64,000 nucleotides of DNA, taken from Mactromeris polynyma. Its lineage: Eukaryota > Mollusca > Bivalvia > Venerida > Mactridae. Location: NCBI GenBank assembly GCA_032209605.1, contig JASFXZ010000008.1, positions 2,914,001-2,978,000 on the forward strand, in the 5' to 3' direction. Below the pieces are notes generated by a model, which searched no databases, was not told where the DNA came from, and saw only the letters and a program-made list of their open reading frames with translations. The position numbers and the translations under genes are program-made. Below are positions 1 through 9,206 of this stretch, piece after piece. Numbering within the stretch: the first letter of the stretch is position 1; each line of letters begins with the position of its first letter.

Positions 1-63
1 GTGACTGTCAACAGCTAGGGTCATGTAGTGACTATCAACAGCTATGGTCATGTAGTGACTGTT
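1..63. repeat. 27-bp tandem repeat cut by window edge
   Basis: A unit beginning GTGACTGTCAACAGCTA is repeated with a 27-bp period about 2.3 times (starts at 1, 28 and 55), with small changes between copies. The array probably continues to the left of the window. Confidence 0.8.
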
Positions 64-396
64 CAGCTGTTAAGATGAACACCTTAGGTGCACGTCAAAC
101 TGGTTGCTTGATGATAGTAAGGTACGAATTGACTTGGAATGAAGAAATAACAATAGGGACAAATGCTAAAATGAAAATTTCATTCTTTCTCCAGTTTAGA
201 AGTTCAAACGTTGTAAACATCAGCAAACTTATACACAATTTCGCAAAATATTGTATCAAATTGTATAGATATGATAAGTCTAAAATGTACCTTTGTTTGA
301 GCTTCCTAAACACATGAATCATAATATAGCCAATCTCCTCGCAGCGTTTATCTCCCCTAGCAAGGCAAATGTATAAAACCCGGAAATGTTCCGGAT

Positions 397-732
397 AAAC
401 ACGTTAATCTTGAAGAACGCGACTATCTTAATTTATTCAAATTCAGAACCGCGAACCACTTATTACCCATTGAAACCGGTCGATATGATGGAACCCCTGT
501 TCATGACAGGACGTGTAGCCTATGTAATAGTGGCCAAGTCGGTTCAGAGAAACATTATTTATTAGAGTGCGAATATTTCCAACTTGAGAGAGAATCATTC
601 CTTGGCCAAACGTTAACACACATACGTTTTTATATATATCGCTCGAATCACTGCTCTCATCGAAAAGCGATGCAATCTTGAGAAACGTCAGTAAGTTTGC
701 CGCATTTATTATGCAAAAGTTCAGCCGTCTAT
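397..732 (+). pseudogene. LINE ORF2 C-terminal fragment (degenerate)
   Basis: Reading in frame from 421 gives FKFRTANHLLPIETGRYDG, then a CSLC...H...C knuckle (CSLCN, EKHYLLEC) and a C-terminus NVSKFAAFIMQKFSRL before a stop at about 730. This parallels the tail of the full LINE ORF2 at 31.4-34.8 kb of this window, which has KFRLYSNNLTIETGRYNN, CPQC...H...C and IGNLAKFLFFAFKERH. A frame change near 640-680 is needed to join the two parts, so it is a dead 3' remnant of a related LINE, here on the plus strand. No endonuclease or polymerase motifs are present. Family by analogy with the internal copy; the exact clade is not determined. Confidence 0.7.
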
Positions 733-1118
733 AATACCAATGCCTCCATCACCTGTGACCCATATATGCGGCGGTCAAATAGGCCGTGCACGTGCGGATA
801 TCAATGCCCTCTAATTTAGTTTTCCATATGTGTATAGATACTTTATTATAAAAAACATCTGCGTATTTATTTGACTTATAACGATTACTTACCTTACTCA
901 CTCATATCCGAAGGCGTGTAACGCTTCTGCTTCCCCATTCACAAAAATGTACCCGTGCATAAAAATAATCCTTTCATTGACTATTTAAGTATAAAGATAT
1001 ATTCTAGAAACATGTTATCTTATATATTATTTTAAGGCATACACATTTTATAATGTGATATAGACACACGCACAGACATTCACTATAGTCATTTTTTTTA
1101 AAATAGAATTGTCAATGG
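733..1118. other. No feature seen
   Basis: AT-rich sequence following the LINE fragment; no coding signal, repeat or RNA gene recognised. Confidence 0.5.
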
Positions 1119-1119
1119 T

Positions 1120-1195
1120 ATATGACTAACATAGTGAATGCTCGCCCATATGGGATATCCCGGTGGCGAGGGTAAATAAACTCAACTCCACAATG
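1120..1195 (+). mobile_element. SINE 3' tail fragment
   Basis: CTCGCCCATATGGGATATCC followed by CGGTGGCGAGGGTAAATAAA matches, with changes, the 3' tail of the SINE at 46,990-47,293 on the other strand (GTCGCCCTTATGGGAAACC, then GGTGGCGACGATAAATAAA). Both can fold into a short hairpin (GTCGCC with GGCGAC). Only the tail is recognisable here; no tRNA-like head is seen upstream. Confidence 0.6.
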
Positions 1196-1577
1196 TTATC
1201 ATAATCATTTTTAAACAAACGATTAAGTATTACAAAAAATCAGTGTGATCTCAAAATGCCTATAAGTATCCGTGTTATGTGTGTTCGGATAATTGTGATG
1301 ACTTGTTTATGTCATATATTGTTGATTGATATTGAAGAACAACTGAGAAAATTACATTACAACCATATTGTATAAAGCAAGTGTTATAGATCCTAGCAAA
1401 ATTATGAGTGGTTTTAAACAACGGAATATTGATTGTTATATTTCTTAGAGTTTCGTTTTATTCTTAATTCCCACCTAAAATTATTATACTCGTATAACTA
1501 AAGAAAATAAACACATTTACATAATCATATTCTGGTGTTATTTGTGTTAGTTTATATGGTAAATCACTTTGTAATAG

Positions 1578-2105
1578 GTGAAAATCTCCATTGCGTACGA
1601 GAAAATCTCCATTGCGTACGAGAAAATCTCCATTGCCCCAGTGAAAATCTCCATTGCGTACGAGAAAATCTCCATTGCCCCAGTGAAAATCTCCAATCTC
1701 CATTGCCCCAGTGAAAATCTCCATTGCGTACCTGGGAAAACTTCATTGCAGTTGTGAATTCACATATATAAGTATTGTACATGCATAATTGAAGAAATTA
1801 ATCATATTTACACCAAAAAAATCGGGTTAATGTGTGTTAGTTTACATGGTAGATATAATAGGGAGAAATCTCCATTGCGCCGGTGAAAACATCTCCATTG
1901 CGTACGAGAAAATCTCCATTGCCCAAGTGAAAATCGTTACATATGTATTTGTTTACAGTAGATCTATCATAACATATTTATAAACAATATCTACACATTT
2001 ATATACCACACTTTGTCGAATATGTGACATATTTAAAGTAAAAATCGCTGTATATTGAATTTTAATCTCCATTGCCCCCATTGTCCACACGAATCTCCAT
2101 TGCGT
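1578..2105. repeat. Irregular cluster of the word AAAATCTCCATTGC
   Basis: The core AATCTCCATTGC appears at least a dozen times in three groups: dense at 1578-1735, again at 1866-1935, and at 2065-2105. It is followed by alternative tails GTACGAG or CCCCAGTG, giving units of about 18-21 bp. Spacing is partly irregular and all copies read the same way. The reverse strand shows open frames because of the periodicity; these are not genes. Confidence 0.8.
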
Positions 2106-2429
2106 ATTTTAGTCATACCCCCATTTTACATCTTTGAGGTAATATATTCATGTCCATTTTAAGAAACTTGTCTTTAAGTAGTAGAATTATTGACATTACA
2201 TCTCTATCATGCCCAAGCTTGGATGAGATTCTGGGTCAGAGCGAATGATCCTTTCCAATGGATTCTGCCACTGTGGCAAAAATTTTCACTATTTCCAATT
2301 CATTGGATATAATGTTGTCATTTTCATTTAGACTTTTCTTTTGGCTTTTCTACTGTACATTTTTTTGATAGAAAAGGTTTTATTGTTTTCCAGAAGTCAG
2401 ATACTTTTGCACCACTAATTCAGCGTTCA

Positions 2430-3475
2430 TGAAAAGAGAGATTAAATTGTTCCAGGGAACGCCACATGCACATGACAATGCCACACAGAAACCCCTAAAA
2501 ACCAGCAGTCTACAAGATATTAGGCACTGAGGAGATGCAAGGGTAAACAAGTATGTGGATATGGATGCAAGGGTAAACAAGTATGTAGATATGGATGCAA
2601 GGGTAAACAAGTATGTGGATATGGATGCAAGGGTAAACAAGTATGTGGATATGGATGCAAGGGTAAACAAGTATGTGGATATGGATGCAAGGGTAAACAA
2701 GTATGTGGATATGGATGCAAGGGTAAACAAGTATGTGGATATGGATGCAAGGGTAAACAAGTATGTGGATATGGATGCAAGGGTAAACACGTATGTGGAT
2801 ATGGATGCAAGGGTAAATACGTATGTGGATATGGATGCAAGGGTAAACAAGTATGTGGATATGGATGCAAGGGTAAACACGTATGTGGATATGGATGCAA
2901 GGGTAAACAGGTATGTGGATATGGATGCAAGGGTAAACAAGTATGTGGATATGGATGCAAGGGTAAACACGTATGTGGATATGGATGCAAGGGTAAACAC
3001 GTATGTGGATATGGATGCAAGGATAAACACGTATGTGGATATGGATGCAAGGCTAAACACGTATGTGGATATGGATGCAAGGCTAAACACGTATGTGGAT
3101 ATGGATGCAAGGGTAAACACGTATGTGGATATGGATGCAAGGGTAAACACGTATGTGGATATGGATGCAAGGGTAAACACGTATGTGGATATGGATGCAA
3201 GGGTAAACAAGTATGTAGATATGGATGCAATGAATGGTCTGGCCGAGCATAAGGAGCCACCAAAGATAGTTTAGGGTGCAACAAGGGGAAACATTTAATG
3301 GATGGAATACATCATGGAACAAATCAAGTAAGTCCGCAATAAAAGGCCGTAATGGGGAGGGGGGGGGGCAAGAATATTATATCTAGTGAAAGAACTGCAC
3401 GTGGAGAATAGGAACTTTACATCTAGAACATAAATAGAAAAAATAACTACACAGCGATTTACAGACTTGGAACCC
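2430..3475 (+). mobile_element. Interspersed repeat with tandem core, copy A
   Basis: Left arm (2430-2530) contains TGTTCCAGGGAACGCCACAT and GGCACTGAGGAGATGCAAGG. The core is the 30-bp array. The right arm (3230-3475) contains GGTCTGGCCGAGCATAAGGA, GGAAACATTTAATGGATGGA, AAGGCCGTAATGGGG and ACACAGCGATTTACAGACTT. The same arm motifs recur in copies at 3540-4545, 4600-4835, 5640-5975 and inverted at 6870-7250. The structure of conserved arms around a variable minisatellite recalls pearl/CvA and other Helitron-like non-autonomous elements described in bivalves; that family assignment is inference. Confidence 0.6.
2535..3232. repeat. 30-bp minisatellite, about 23 copies
   Basis: The unit contains GTATGTGGATATGGATGCAA followed by GGGTAAACAA, period exactly 30 bp. 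Variation is concentrated at one base before the unit junction (AAACAA, AAACAC, AAACAG) and at GGGT/GGCT/GGAT, and variants are grouped along the array (AAACAA copies to the left, AAACAC to the right), as expected from local unequal exchange. Since 30 is divisible by three, long open frames run through on both strands; they are by-products of the period. Confidence 0.95.
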
Positions 3476-3539
3476 ACTGACTACCACTCAAGCTTGGACC
3501 AAGTATATATATGTCTGATATGACTCACAAAACGGGTAG

Positions 3540-4545
3540 CATGGAAGAGATATTAATTCGTTACAGCGAACACCACATATACAAGCCAATAAATCCCCAC
3601 ACATACCCCTGGGAAAGCAACAGTCCACATGATATCAGACACTAAGGAGGTGCAAGAGTAAGTATACATGGGAACCACAGGATATCAGACACTAAGGAGG
3701 TGCAAGAGTAAGTATACATGGGAACCACAGGATATCAGACACTAAGGAGGTGCAAGAGTAAGTATACATGGGAACCACAGGATATCAGACACTAAGGAGG
3801 TGCAAGAGTAAGTATACATGGGAACCACAGGATATCAGACACTAAGGAGGTGCAAGAGTAAGTATACATGGGAACCACAGGATATCAGACACTAAGGAGG
3901 TGCAAGAGTAAGTATACATGGGAACCACAGGATATCAGACACTAAGGAGGTGCAAGAGTAAGTATACATGGGAACCACAGGATATCAGACACTAAGGAGG
4001 TGCAAGGTGATTTTTTTATTAATTTTAGTCCAAACACTGAGTCAAGCTCCTTTGATGGGAACAGGGGAGCAAGGATTGGTCTGGCCGATCATAAAGAACG
4101 ACAAAGGATAATTTAGGGGGACACCAAGGGGAAACATCTGATGGATGAAATACTTTACGGAGCAAGTCAAGAAAGTCAGTAATAATAGGTCGAAAGGAGG
4201 ACCAAATAACATGAATATTATTTCAAGTTAAATAATTGCAAATGGGGAAAGGGGAATTTAACATACATCTAAACCATAAATTGAAAACGATACAGCGATT
4301 TACAGCCTTGGAACTATCCGTAAAAATACTGGGGGCTTAAATCGATTTAACAGCTAGCTAACCTCACTCTTGCTATATGGTCATTGATGTTCAACATAAT
4401 TTATATATACACATACGCATAAATTGACTAAGTTAGTTGTAACTAATTATTTAAAGCAATTAACCATTACGTATAGTATACAATAACATATACACAGTAT
4501 ATAATCAAGTACGAAGAATCAAGCAGCATTGTTCTCAATAACTGA
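3540..4545 (+). mobile_element. Interspersed repeat with tandem core, copy B
   Basis: After a 50-bp-unit array the right arm (4050-4545) reads GGGAACAGGGGAGCAAGGAT, GGTCTGGCCGATCATAAAGA, GGGGAAACATCTGATGGATG, ATACAGCGATTTACAGCCTT and then an outer segment with ATCGATTTAACAGCTAGCTA. The arm from about 4250 to 4545 is found again, reversed, at 6878-7130, so this is the most complete right end of the family in the window. Confidence 0.6.
3631..4006. repeat. 50-bp tandem repeat, 7.5 copies
   Basis: GATATCAGACACTAAGGAGG begins each unit at 3631, 3681, 3731, 3781, 3831, 3881, 3931 and 3981 (last one partial). The internal copies look identical by eye. The unit start resembles the single GGCACTGAGGAGATGCAAGG motif of copy A and its equivalent in copy D, so different copies of the family have amplified different windows of the same core. 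Confidence 0.95.
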
Positions 4546-4599
4546 ATTATTTACATCAGAATGCGACATAACCACAAACTCGTAAATAAATAACCTTAT

Positions 4600-4835
4600 G
4601 CAGAGGCACCCGGAAAAAAATATTAAAGCTTGAAGAAATCATAAGGGATACCCAGGAGAATCAAAGAGGACAAACAGGGGGGGGGGTTAATGAATGGAAA
4701 AATCTCAGAACAAGTCAAGATAGCTGGCAACGAAAGGCCGAAACTGGCTAGAAAAGAATTTCACAGGGGGAAGGTAAATTCAACATACATTTAAAACACC
4801 CCCAAAAAATAACTATACAGCGAATGACAACCATA
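4600..4835 (+). mobile_element. Interspersed repeat, copy C (no core array)
   Basis: Shares GAACAAGTCAAGATAGCTGG, CAACGAAAGGCCGAAACTGG, a TTCAACATACATTTAAAAC segment and ACTATACAGCGAATGACA with the right arms of copies A and B. The left part and tandem core are missing. Confidence 0.5.
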
Positions 4836-5640
4836 AACATACATCCTAGTGCAAATTTGCCATTTTAAGAAAGAAAAATCCTGTTTCCGCATTAACCCAT
4901 TGTTTTACATTTATGGAGAGTGAAAACGCTTCTTGAACTGGAAGTAAGAATATTAATCGTGTTTTTTTGTTTCCTGATTGGGAAGTCTGTTTTCCAAATT
5001 GGGAAGTTTGAACCTGTACTACTGGATTAAAATTTAGATATACCTTTCATTTGTAGATTATCATAGTATTTGTTTGCAGATTGGTCCACACTTCTGACAA
5101 ATACAGAACCGTGCTAATTCACCCTCTACTTAATGGTTTTTTTTCATATTAAGAATTCGATCTAATGTAAAACTACAGGTTCATAACTTATTGTGCTGAC
5201 TAATACAGTATATGTACATCGTTTCTGTTCAATGTTACATATCTTCAAGCATATGCATGACACACTTTTCATGGTTATATCAGGCAATTTTACTCTAAGG
5301 ACTCAACGTTCAGAGCATTGTTCTTACTGTCTGAAATCCTAGTACACTTAATGCACTGGTTATTATTAAAATTCAGTTAGGTTGTTTTAGGTTGTACATT
5401 TGTATAAGCATGACACACTTTTCAACGTTCAAACAAGACATTTCGATCTCATCCAAAGCTCATAACACTGTTCTCATAGACTTACTTTTGTGTCAAAAGC
5501 GCTAGACGGGCAATTTAATTTTCCTAAAAATATTCAAATGATGTTTTGGTACTCCATGTCATATGCTTTTGCAAACACAAATATGTACAAATCGAACTAC
5601 ATTTGTATTAATTAGTGTTTCGATAGGTCATTAACTAACT
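4836..5640. other. No feature seen
   Basis: AT-rich non-coding sequence. TGATTGGGAAGTCTG and AATTGGGAAGTTTG at about 4975-5010 form a weak local repeat; nothing else recognised. Confidence 0.4.
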
Positions 5641-5975
5641 CGAGGGACATAAATCTGGTCTGACCAACTGAAGTGATAATAACTTGCTACAGGGAACGGC
5701 ACATACATAAGACGATGCCTCTCCACACAGACCTCCTTAAAACATCAGGCACCTGAGGAGGTGCAAGGGTAAATACGCAAGGGAACAGGGGCGCAAGTAA
5801 TGGCCTAGCCGACCATAAGGGACTATCAAGGAGAATTAATGAGGACAACCAAGGAAGAGGGGATTTAATGGATGGCATAAATTACAGGAAAAGTCAAGAC
5901 AGCTGGTAACAATGGGCCGAAGGGGAGGGAGAAAATAACATCAACACCATATCAAGTGAAAGAATATGTCTAAGT
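5640..5975 (+). mobile_element. Interspersed repeat, copy D
   Basis: Contains GCTACAGGGAACGGCACATA, GGCACCTGAGGAGGTGCAAG followed by GGTAAATACGCAAGGGAACA, then ATGGCCTAGCCGACCATAAG, TTTAATGGATGGCATAAATT and GTCAAGACAGCTGGTAACAA. The core is present as a single unit, so this copy shows what the unexpanded state may look like. Confidence 0.55.
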
Positions 5976-6868
5976 TTTGCCACAAATATCCTGATATTAT
6001 TTTAGAATATGGCACTAGTGTCAAATCTATGTTAGAGACAGGAATTACTAAATTTATGGAGATCTGTTATATAAAATTCGCAAATTTCATAGCAGTTGTT
6101 ACATTGATCAGTTATTTGTGAAACTAATTAATAAGTTCATATGGAAGGGTTATAATCCTGACATAATGAGACCAACTGCAGATAAGATTTTAAATAAATC
6201 CATACTTGATAGATTTTCACACCTGGTTTTACTGCACACCGGACACAAATGTTTTACGACTAAATGAAGTTATATCTATAAACCGTACTTGATATGGTAG
6301 GATATGACAGATGATATTGTCTTAAGGGATTGTTCGGGACTTTGTAGGCATTTGCTCTGGAACCAACAGGATGTGTTCCATTGGAGTATCTTAAAACTAT
6401 TGACTGGCCCATTTGGGATTGTGTTGTGTTGTCTATGGTGTTTCGGGTTTACGTGGGTGTTTTCCTTGTTTCATTTTGTTCTGTGGCGTTCCATGTAGCA
6501 ACTTATTTTCTCTCTTATATCTATCAGTTTTATGACGTTATCAACATTTTATGACATCATCTACATTTTATTATACATACGACATCATTTGGCACTACAA
6601 ATAAAGCTTTTCTCTCTATAGTGCTTTTTTATAACACATCTTAATATTCATTGGGTACCGTCGTATTTTTGTGCTTTTATTTTTCTTAATAGATATATTT
6701 CTATTTGTTTTAAAATCCATTTCCCTATCACTAGCATCTAAGAATTGTTTAAGTATTATCTAGATTATCAGGTTGACTTTACTTTAAATTAAATTATTAA
6801 TTTGATATTTTAAGGTTATTTAATTCATATTTTGATATTAATAATTTAGTTACTGGGAGCGAGGTCAG
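5976..6868. other. No feature supported
   Basis: No clear gene. The short open frame at 6304-6498 lacks recognisable motifs. Confidence 0.4.
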
Positions 6869-6869
6869 T

Positions 6870-7250
6870 ATAAGGCTGTTTGTTCCTTCGTGCTGGATTA
6901 TACACAGTGTCTCTGTTGTTATGTACGTAATGTTAATTGCGTTGAATGATTAGTTACTGCCTACTTAGTCAATTTATGTATATATGTTGGAAATCAATGA
7001 CCATATAGAGATTAAGTGTGAGGTTAGCTAGCTGTTATATCGATTTAAAACCCCAGTATTTTAATGACAATTCCAAGGCTGTAATTCGCTGTATGGTTAT
7101 TATTTCTTTTTGTGTTTTGAATATATGTTATATTTCTCTTTACCCTGTGCTTTTTTCACATTATATAGTGTTCATGTTATTTTCTGCCAAGTTTCAGCCG
7201 ATTGTTGCCAGCTGTCTTGATCTTGCTCCCAGTAACCTGTTCCGTTGATA
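6870..7250 (-). mobile_element. Interspersed repeat, copy E (inverted)
   Basis: On the minus strand this reads through the same right arm as copy B. TCAATGACCATATAG, GTGAGGTTAGCTAGCTGTTA, ATCGATTTAA and CCAGTATTTTA appear here as the reverse complement of 4325-4420, and CCAAGGCTGTAATTCGCTGT mirrors the ACAGCGATTTACAGCCTTGG of copy B. GTTGCCAGCTGTCTTGA at about 7205 mirrors GTCAAGATAGCTGGCAAC of copy C. The 4250-4545 and 6878-7130 segments therefore form a roughly 250-bp inverted repeat 2.3 kb apart. Confidence 0.6.
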
Positions 7251-7488
7251 TTACTTACCCATCGTCCAACAACGCTCTTCCAACGGATAATTCAGGAATC
7301 TAACTTTATATGTGCGCCACTTAAAGCTGTACACCTCTTAATATAAACGCTATCTCTAATCACAACATTCGGTCGAATTGTGACATTAGGTCCTATTCGA
7401 CAATTATTCTCTAGTTTTGCACGTGGACCCTGTATTATATGAACTGCTTCTCCTTCAAATTGTTAATTTGGTTGGTATAATCTATTTA

Positions 7489-7684
7489 GCTACATTTTGT
7501 CTCTGATCACAACCCTAGAATTGAATTACCTTGACGGTTTCGACAACACTAAGGAAAGTGGCGGAAATTCCCAAAGTTGACTGAAGATGTCATATGTGTG
7601 AAAGTTCTGAGGAAGACAACTGGTGTTGTCGTAACCGCCAAGGTTGTACAATTCTAGGGTTGTGATCAGAGAAAACATGTAGTT
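7489..7684. mobile_element. Foldback/TIR element with about 60-bp arms
   Basis: Left arm 7489-7549 (TGATCACAACCCTAGAATTG ... GACGGTTTCGACAACAC) is the imperfect reverse complement of right arm 7622-7684 (GTGTTGTCGTAACCGCCAAG ... CAATTCTAGGGTTGTGATCA). About 70 bp of loop lies between them. No coding capacity. Probably a small non-autonomous DNA transposon; target duplication not resolved. Confidence 0.75.
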
Positions 7685-7698
7685 AAATGAACTGCATC

Positions 7699-7745
7699 AT
7701 TTAACATAATGCAATTAATTATAATTAATTGTATTATGTTAAATA
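7699..7745. repeat. Near-perfect AT palindrome
   Basis: TTTAACATAATGCAATTAAT and its reverse complement meet at AATTATAATT; a single mismatch is seen. It lies 15 bp outside the foldback element's right arm. Confidence 0.8.
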
Positions 7746-8295
7746 AAATCTTAGAGCCACATTAGTCAAATTCAAAATGTGCAAATTAATATTGATAACA
7801 GTATGATAAGTATAACTCAAGTTCATAATATTCATGTTCGTTTCTCCCACTTTCGGCCTATGATTACTGATCGTGTTGTGGTGTTCTCACTTTCCAACAT
7901 TCTTAGCATGAGCATGTAACAGCGAACGTTTCAACTAACAGGCAAATGAGTCTAAAGACAAGTTAAATACTATTATTACTCATTGCTCATACTAATATTA
8001 TTCCAATAATCATACAACTCAATACATGTACAAAAAAAGAGCGCGTAATTACATGTAATTTACAAAATAAGATTTTGTACAGGTACAAAAATACATCCAA
8101 AGTGCATGACTTAATTATGTATCATTCTTAAATTTCCCTCAACAGATTTAGTTTAATGCTCTTTCCTAAACATGAATACTATGGTACAGCAACATATTTG
8201 ACTGGACAGTACGTGTTTATATATTCTGTGAATACTTGGTCTGTTTAAGAAACAGATGCCCAATGATATCACAGAAAATAGATCCACTAAGAAGC

Positions 8296-8470
8296 ATGCT
8301 TAGTTAGCACAGTTTGTAGAGTGATGGGCTCTAATCTGTAGGTCAATGCATGGAAGGGCATGTCCTTCTATGCCATTTGGTACGGTCATTCGTTCTCCAC
8401 ATCCGCTTCATGTGGCCAGTGGTTAGCTGCTTGCAGAAGGGCAAATTAGTACATGTTGATACTAATTTCT
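8296..8470 (+). mobile_element. tRNA-derived SINE (degenerate)
   Basis: TTAGTTAGCACAGTTTGTAG followed by AGTG resembles an RNA polymerase III A box, and GGTCAATGCATG about 30 bp later resembles a decayed B box. A non-tRNA body follows (CCACATCCGCTTCATGTGGC, GGTTAGCTGCTTGCAGAAGG). Box spacing fits a tRNA head; not a functional tRNA. Confidence 0.5.
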
Positions 8471-8764
8471 AGGAAAAACAGTCAGGTCAACTGACATGTA
8501 TAACTGACAAAAACTATGACAACTGTGTTACACCCATTATAAAACAATATAATTACTTAAACATTGGAGAATGCCGAGTTTCTGTAAATGTGATACCTTA
8601 AAGCTCAAGGGAAGCAACGCAGAAATGGCGTATGATTTGAATTGTCTCCTTCGTTTACTGACAGAAAGTGTAGCTTGTCATAAATTCCCCGAAAGTTTCC
8701 ATTTTTTACTTTATGTAAATAGTTTTACATACACAGCACAGGACCATAAACTGACCAAGTAAAG

Positions 8765-9205
8765 TCAATATTCATCAGGTTATAGGTTATTTTTCGGCGC
8801 AGCCGTACTAACATGGTTTTGCTACTTACATATTCAGTGTTTTGTAAACCAATCAAATCTTACGTTAACCACCAAGGCAATTTCGCGCCATTTCTCTTCA
8901 ACCGAAAAATATGTGTAACCTTGACGCAGATTGGGTAACATTGTGTATAGTGTATTTCAAGATTTATCCAGTAAGTAGTGTTGTTATTCATCACCACGGG
9001 GAATTGTCCGGTGTTGGAATTAAGAAGACTTTCTTGGTTTTATGTACCAGTCGCGAACATTTATATTGTTTTAATCAGATAAATCGCTATGTTACAAGTT
9101 TATTAACATGGATGTGTGAGTTCACGACTTATGCTATAAGTAATGATGAACTACGTATATTGAAACAGACAATACTGTGTCTATGACTAATCACACTACA
9201 GAGTT
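8765..9205 (+). repeat. Interspersed repeat family X, copy 1
   Basis: Includes GCAGCCGTACTAACATGGTT, GTAAACCAATCAAATCTTAC, GTATTTCAAGATTTATCCAG, GGTGTTGGAATTAAGAAGAC and CTATGACTAATCACACTACA. The same segments in the same order occur in reverse complement at 44,812-45,480, and part of it again in plus orientation at 45,855-45,985. The start (TCAATATTCATCAGGTTATA) also appears alone near 58,705. No clear coding frame. Confidence 0.75.
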
Positions 9206-9206
9206 A

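Noticed and set aside
2380..3284. Long open frames (239-276 codons) on both strands
   Set aside because: They are generated by the 30-bp period of the minisatellite; composition is a perfect decapeptide repeat with no start context or splice sites.
3631..4006. CRISPR-like array (also considered for 25,813-26,766)
   Set aside because: There are no variable spacers: whole units are repeated, and the context is eukaryotic.
5687..7248. Short frames at 5687-5878, 6304-6498 and 7018-7248
   Set aside because: They lie in repeat-family copies or AT-rich DNA and have no recognisable motifs.
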